Assembly (NCBI GenBank): GCA_029237775.1
Contig: JAQZBR010000002.1
Location: forward strand, 496,001-560,000
DNA length: 64,000 nt
From: Bacteroidota bacterium
GTDB taxonomy: Bacteria; Bacteroidota; Bacteroidia; 2-12-FULL-35-15
Reading direction: 5' to 3'
Shown here: positions 60,670 through 64,000 of the stretch, piece by piece
How the letters are laid out: every line of letters starts with the position of its first letter
Position numbering within the stretch: the stretch's first letter is position 1
Position numbers and translations under genes: made by a program
The notes under the pieces: model-generated
Told to the model about the DNA's origin: nothing
Databases searched by the model: none
Seen by the model: only the letters and a program-made list of their open reading frames with translations

Positions 60670-61107
60670 ATGAAAAAAGTTATCGAATACCGCAGAATTT
60701 TAGAAGTAACCAAGACCAGCACGCTTGCCGAGTTGAAAAATGCATACAGAAATGCAATGAAAAAATATCATCCCGACAGAGTGCAGGATGAAGCTACTAA
60801 AGCGGAGTACGAAGCTATCAGCAAAGAGCTTATTGAAGCATACCATTTTTTGGTGAGCGTTGCCCCTGAAACTATTGAATTAGAAAAACCACAATACATC
60901 CAGACCACAACTACCTCTAACATTGCCGACATGAATTATGTTGACAATATCCTTCGTATCGACTTTCTGGACGGTTCTGTTTATGAATATTACCATGTTC
61001 CCCGTAACATGTATATCAAGCTTGTGAATGCAGGCTCACCGGGCAGATTAGCCCGCAGGCATATCTACAATGAATTTTCTTACAGAAACATTAAACGTCA
61101 GAACTAA
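60670..61107 (+). CDS. J-domain protein fused to a KTSC domain
   Basis: The 145-aa protein has an N-terminal J-domain (residues 1-70) with the HPD motif His34-Pro35-Asp36 (KKYHPDR), the contact with Hsp70, and helices TLAELKNAYRNAMKKY. Residues about 80-140 match KTSC: SNIADMNYVDNILRIDFLDG, YEYYHVPRNMYIKLVNAGSPGRL. KTSC is a small domain named after lysyl-tRNA synthetase C-termini and found in many phage and bacterial proteins. The fusion would bring the KTSC ligand to DnaK. Short linker, no signal peptide. The next gene starts 7 bp later. Confidence 0.85.
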   Translation: MKKVIEYRRILEVTKTSTLAELKNAYRNAMKKYHPDRVQDEATKAEYEAISKELIEAYHFLVSVAPETIELEKPQYIQTTTTSNIADMNYVDNILRIDFLDGSVYEYYHVPRNMYIKLVNAGSPGRLARRHIYNEFSYRNIKRQN

Positions 61108-61114
61108 TAATTAT

Positions 61115-61558
61115 ATGATCACAGAAAACCCACAGGAAGAAGCTTTCATTGAAAAGATCGATGGGAATTTCCCTTTCAGTGATCATGATGCCTGCCTGGA
61201 ATTGATGCGTGAAGCTGTTAGCATTTCTCCTAAAGCTTGTTTTCAGGTGATCAAAGAGATCGGCTGCATTGAGGATTTTAACAGGGAAAGCACCTCGGAG
61301 GCCGACCTTAATTTACTGATCGATGCGATCAAAGATAAATTTGAGCATCCGATGAAAGAGCTCGTAATAAAAGCTGCGCGTAAGCTTATTGCGAAGGAAG
61401 AGCTGAGCCTGAATGAAACAATGACAGGTTTAGAAGAATTAAAAAAATACCAGGACCTCTACCCTGTTCTCAGCATCCTTTGTCTTGCCAACTACGATGA
61501 AAGCCTCGATAATCAATGGGACGAAGTGGCTGCTGTCTGGGATTCTAAATACGAGTAA
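61115..61558 (+). CDS. Small helical protein of unknown function, co-transcribed with the J/KTSC gene
   Basis: The 147-aa protein starts at ATG 61115, 7 bp after the J/KTSC stop (an earlier ATG would overlap that gene). It is helical and acidic (HDACLELMREAVSISPKACF, LNLLIDAIKDKFEHPMKEL, EELKKYQDLYPVLSILCLAN). No domain is recognised. Close linkage with a J-domain gene suggests a chaperone-linked client or partner role; inference only. It ends inside the 3' end of the convergent AHSA1 gene (14-bp overlap). Confidence 0.72.
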   Translation: MITENPQEEAFIEKIDGNFPFSDHDACLELMREAVSISPKACFQVIKEIGCIEDFNRESTSEADLNLLIDAIKDKFEHPMKELVIKAARKLIAKEELSLNETMTGLEELKKYQDLYPVLSILCLANYDESLDNQWDEVAAVWDSKYE

Positions 61559-61997
61559 CTTCTTTCTGCTCGAGCAATTCCTTTAAATTATTCAGGACCT
61601 TTTTCCAGTTCTCAAGTGAATGTTTCTTCATTTCCTCGCTCGCGATGTTCTCCTGAGTGATCATTACCTTCGTCTGGTCATTCTCTGTCGCGATCTCATA
61701 TGTTATTGGAATATAATTCTCCGGTTTGTCCTCGGTCCCTGACATAGAGCTCCAATACTCATATTTGATCATTTCCTTCGGCTGCACCTCCAGGATAGTT
61801 CCCTTGTCCTCATACTTTTTCCCCTCCCATTCTCCCGAAAAAGTGATGGGACTTCCCGCTTTCCAGTCGGTACGGGTGGTGGTCCCGAAAAAATACTTTT
61901 TTATCAGTTCCGGGTTTGTTAATGCTTCCCATACATTATCAATGGAACTGTTTATCCGGATTCCGGCACGACCGGTGATTTGATTTTTCATTTTCAT
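61545..61997 (-). CDS. AHSA1/SRPBCC-type ligand-binding protein
   Basis: The 150-aa protein (ATG at 61997; ATG at 61991 also possible, because a longer frame starting at 62126 has no sensible start) shows the START/AHSA1 pattern: IRINSSIDNVWEALTNPELIKKYFF at the start, FSGEWEGKKYEDKGTILEV, YEYWSSMSGTEDKPENY, and the long C-terminal helix LENWKKVLNNLKELLEQ. Such proteins bind hydrophobic ligands in a helix-grip fold; AHSA1 in eukaryotes activates Hsp90. Convergent with the helical gene beside the J-domain gene. Confidence 0.85.
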   Translation of the reverse strand: MKMKNQITGRAGIRINSSIDNVWEALTNPELIKKYFFGTTTRTDWKAGSPITFSGEWEGKKYEDKGTILEVQPKEMIKYEYWSSMSGTEDKPENYIPITYEIATENDQTKVMITQENIASEEMKKHSLENWKKVLNNLKELLEQKEVTRI

Positions 61998-62039
61998 GGT
62001 TCGGAGTATTAGGTAAGAATGACCACGAAAAATAAGTGC

Positions 62040-62130
62040 CATACTTTTTACCACTGAGAAACGGAGGGCACAGAGGATCACAGAGGTGTTTTTACCACTA
62101 AGGCACGAAGAAAATGAGAAGCACAAGAAT
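62040..62130. repeat. Two copies of the TTTTACCACTAAGGCAC element
   Basis: TTTTTACCACTGAGAAACGGAGGGCACAGAGG (about 62045) and TTTTTACCACTAAGGCACGAAGAAAATGAG (about 62090) are diverged direct copies. They lie upstream of the AHSA1 gene. No coding signal. Confidence 0.5.
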
Positions 62131-62142
62131 AATTTTTCAGCT

Positions 62143-62179
62143 AAAAAAAGAAGCCATAGCTCTTTCGATCCATGGCTTC
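62143..62179 (-). terminator. Terminator downstream of the 62199-62675 gene
   Basis: On the minus strand GAAGCCAT (62179-62172) pairs with ATGGCTTC (62157-62150), loop of 14, followed by seven T (62149-62143). It lies about 20 bp after the gene's stop. Confidence 0.72.
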
Positions 62180-62198
62180 ACAAAAATTTTAAAACTAT

Positions 62199-62675
62199 TT
62201 ATCTTATAAATCGGTAGCACAATCCGGCTTCGATGGCGCTGCCGCTGATGGTGGTAGAGTATTCACCGGGAAGGTTATTTTCCTTTACGTTTTTTGAAGA
62301 ACATTTGCCGGTATAAGAGCTGACCTGTCCGAATGCACCCAAACGCCTGAAAAAATAATAGCGTACCCTGAGCCCACCACGCGCCATGCTGCCGCTCGCT
62401 TTGTAAACAACTGGCTTTGCATCATCTGCTTCCTGACTTTTAAAAGCAACGCCAAACACGCCTAAGCCTCCGAATGCGGAAAGATCAAGGCGTTTATTTA
62501 CATAAAAATGATAGCTCCCGTCAAATGTGAACTCTTCTGTTTTTGCTGTGACAGGTGCCCCATCCATGCGCTTGAATCCATAGAACTTTGAAGGGTCTAC
62601 AGTAAATATATCGGCTCCTGAAGAAAACCCAAGGCTGATTTTATTCGTGATCCCGTATTCAACGATTCGCTTCAT
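62199..62675 (-). CDS. Putative outer-membrane beta-barrel protein, no signal peptide in frame start
   Basis: The 158-aa protein has alternating hydrophobic/polar strands with aromatic ends (SLGFSSGADIFTVDP, YHFYVNKRLDLSAFGGLGVFGVAF, GLRVRYYFFRRLGAFGQVSSY, SAIEAGLCYRFIR) and a C-terminal Phe-Ile-Arg, like a small outer-membrane barrel. The annotated start has no signal peptide. The same frame stays open upstream for at least 16 codons (ALFLFCIYSLSV before the Met) without any ATG, GTG or TTG, so the true N-terminus may have been lost or moved. Possibly a 5'-damaged gene. Confidence 0.55.
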   Translation of the reverse strand: MKRIVEYGITNKISLGFSSGADIFTVDPSKFYGFKRMDGAPVTAKTEEFTFDGSYHFYVNKRLDLSAFGGLGVFGVAFKSQEADDAKPVVYKASGSMARGGLRVRYYFFRRLGAFGQVSSYTGKCSSKNVKENNLPGEYSTTISGSAIEAGLCYRFIR

Positions 62676-62890
62676 TACGGATAGGCTATAAATACAAAAA
62701 AGAAAAAGGGCATTTTTATTTGAATTCCGCCTTTACCCCTCTATTTAAATTTCGGGAATTTAATTTAAATGCTGGTTATAAAAAATATAGTCAGAGAGGA
62801 ACAAGGCTACTTTTCTCTTTAGGAATCGGGTATTCATTTTGAATGTTCTGCAAAATATTAGAAAAAAATAAAATTGTTTAGTATTCCGTT
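62676..62890. other. Non-coding gap between divergent barrel-like genes
   Basis: The 215-bp AT-rich region holds the upstream part of the open frame mentioned for 62199-62675 and the leader of the plus-strand gene at 62891. I see no tRNA, terminator or clear -7 box. Confidence 0.4.
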
Positions 62891-63532
62891 ATGGTGAAAA
62901 TTATTTATACTGCTATTTTATTAAGTATAAGCTTTGAACTAAGCGCTCAAATGGCTATTAATCGGCCTATCGTACTAACGTATAATGAACGTATAAATAA
63001 GCCGAACAGGGACAACATTCTCAAGGCGAATGAAGATAAGAGCATGAAAGATAGCTTAAAGAGATACAGAAACTTCATATTTATAGAAGCCTTAGGAAAC
63101 GGGCTGATAGGTTCAGTTAATTATCAACTGTCAAGAAATATAAAAAAAGAATGGTGGGCTTCAATAAGAGTTGGAGGATTGTATTTGGAAAGTGATCGAT
63201 TGCAAAGTCCAAAGAAAAATTTTAATACCGAAATTTCGCTTTCTTATGGAAAAAGAAATTCAATTGGTTCAGGTGTAGGTGTTTCCTTTTTTTCCGGAGC
63301 CTGGGCGTGTAAAGAGTGTGACACGTCATATGTATCTGAAACTCTTTTCATACTTATAAAGCCTGTTGAAGTTAAACATATTTCGAAGTCAGGGTTATTC
63401 TTTTCTTCTTCCTTTTTAATAGTAATAAATGCTCAAGAATATAATAATTATGTGAAAACACACAAAAAACAATTATTTATAAATCCCGTGATCCCGTTGA
63501 TAGGGCTATCAATAGGTTATTGCTTTAAATAG
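62891..63532 (+). CDS. Exported barrel-like protein of unknown function
   Basis: The 213-aa protein has a signal peptide (1-19, ending LSAQ). A charged helical segment (about 35-60, ERINKPNRDNILKANEDKSM) is followed by amphipathic strands (IEALGNGLIGSVNYQLSRNI, WWASIRVGGLYL, IGSGVGVSFFSGAW, VIPLIGLSIGYCFK) and a C-terminal aromatic residue, like an outer-membrane barrel of 8 strands or so. A CKECD motif (about 143-147) is unusual for a barrel. No family is recognised. Confidence 0.65.
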   Translation: MVKIIYTAILLSISFELSAQMAINRPIVLTYNERINKPNRDNILKANEDKSMKDSLKRYRNFIFIEALGNGLIGSVNYQLSRNIKKEWWASIRVGGLYLESDRLQSPKKNFNTEISLSYGKRNSIGSGVGVSFFSGAWACKECDTSYVSETLFILIKPVEVKHISKSGLFFSSSFLIVINAQEYNNYVKTHKKQLFINPVIPLIGLSIGYCFK

Positions 63533-63617
63533 AAAGATTAAAAATTTATTCGGCAAGGATGCCAATTATAAAGAACGTAGCTCGGCTATGCAACTCAAAT
63601 TGGATACTTAAATAAAT

Positions 63618-64000
63618 CTACTTCCCCACAATCACAAACTCCGTCCTCCTGTTCTTCATCCTGCCCGCTTCCGTGGAATTATCGGCAATAGGCTTGGAAG
63701 ATCCAAAGCCTTTAAAGTTCAGTAAGCGCTTTTCATCAACCCCTTTTTCCAACAGAATATCCCGCACCGTGAATGCACGGTCGGTGGAAAGTGCAAGGTT
63801 TGCTTCCGGCTTACCCACATTGTCGGTATGACCATGGATCTCAATTTTAATTCCCGGATTGTTTTTCAGGAACTCTACGAACTCTTCGATCACGATCGTT
63901 GATCTTGGGTCAAGCACCGCTGAATTGGTCTTGTAATAGATATCATTCAAGGCATAGGTCTTGCCAACCGCGATCGTGTCAACAACGATAGGTGTTAGCT
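63618..64000 (-). CDS. OmpA-family protein, C-terminal part (gene runs off the right edge)
   Basis: The visible 127 codons read continuously to the window edge (TPIVVDTIAVGKTYALNDIY), so the apparent start at 63950 (TTG) is internal. The C-terminal OmpA domain is complete: FLKNNPGIKIEIHGHTDNVG, the LSTDRAFTVRDIL helix, GFGSSKPIADNS and RMKNRRTEFVIVG. The Asp and Arg that bind diaminopimelate in peptidoglycan are there. Proteins ending this way in Bacteroidota often carry TPR or PD40 units upstream, which would be outside this window. Stop TAG at 63618-63620. Confidence 0.92.
   Translation of the reverse strand, partial: LTPIVVDTIAVGKTYALNDIYYKTNSAVLDPRSTIVIEEFVEFLKNNPGIKIEIHGHTDNVGKPEANLALSTDRAFTVRDILLEKGVDEKRLLNFKGFGSSKPIADNSTEAGRMKNRRTEFVIVGK

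Noticed and set aside
63618-63950. OmpA domain as a short complete gene starting with TTG at 63950
   Set aside because: The frame is open to the window edge with the usual sequence found before OmpA domains, so the gene is larger.

Overview
The window is a 64 kb chromosomal segment of a bacterium of the phylum Bacteroidota, most likely a free-living aerobic or gliding-type lineage rather than a gut Bacteroides. The signs are: several proteins with type IX secretion (T9SS) C-terminal sorting domains, including a CHU_C-type gliding-motility-associated C-terminus at 49526-53713; TPR/PD40/carboxypeptidase-regulatory-like envelope proteins; the long (about 410 aa) form of IspH; -7 promoter boxes of the TAnnTTTG type; few clear Shine-Dalgarno sequences; and AT-rich DNA with several families of short dispersed intergenic repeats. 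I see no rRNA, tRNA, CRISPR array, transposase, integrase or phage block. Every gap between genes is under 300 bp.

Layout. 1-9946 holds a regulator/membrane-protein pair with a likely operator, the diadenylate cyclase cdaA, a lipoprotein, peptide deformylase and ruvX on the minus strand, then a plus-strand run of dapD, a glycosyltransferase, the YrdC/Sua5 tRNA t6A enzyme, CCA-adding enzyme and miaA (three tRNA-modification or maturation genes close together). 10125-23542 holds two transporters, a minus-strand envelope cluster (SpoIID-like protein, lpxB, small membrane protein, surE), an FAD enzyme, ispH, an M48 peptidase and clpS. 23544-30095 is one giant gene for a 2183-aa envelope protein (signal peptide, TPR, PD40 propeller, CPR domain, Asn/Ser-rich linkers with helical modules, three SPOR-like domains); clpS follows it by one base. 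30323-41906 is a mixed set: lipoproteins, universal stress protein, flippase-like membrane protein, AlkC-type DNA repair, metallophosphoesterase, ketopantoate-reductase-like protein with a non-standard start, a copper monooxygenase fused to cytochrome c, a stand-alone S24 domain, a DUF58 protein and thioredoxin. 42127-53713 holds a TolA-like repeat protein, a delta-60-repeat T9SS cargo, dnaE and the CHU_C surface protein. 53845-64000 holds two multi-spanning glycosyltransferase-like proteins, YceI, P5C dehydrogenase, a J-domain/KTSC fusion, an AHSA1 protein, two barrel-like proteins and the 3' part of an OmpA-family gene.

How they fit together. Much of the window concerns the cell envelope: lipid A (lpxB), peptidoglycan-binding or remodelling domains (SpoIID, SPOR x3, OmpA), lipoproteins, T9SS cargo, and membrane glycosyltransferases that could decorate them. 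The rest is housekeeping. I did not find a recognisable defence or secretion system encoded as a unit. The most unusual items are the SPOR-ended PorE-like giant, the haem-copper monooxygenase lipoprotein with a complete set of candidate copper ligands, the 7-bp inverted repeat in front of the regulator pair, AT-rich elements that abut start codons, and -7 boxes lying only 1-5 nt before start codons, which suggests short-leader or leaderless mRNAs.
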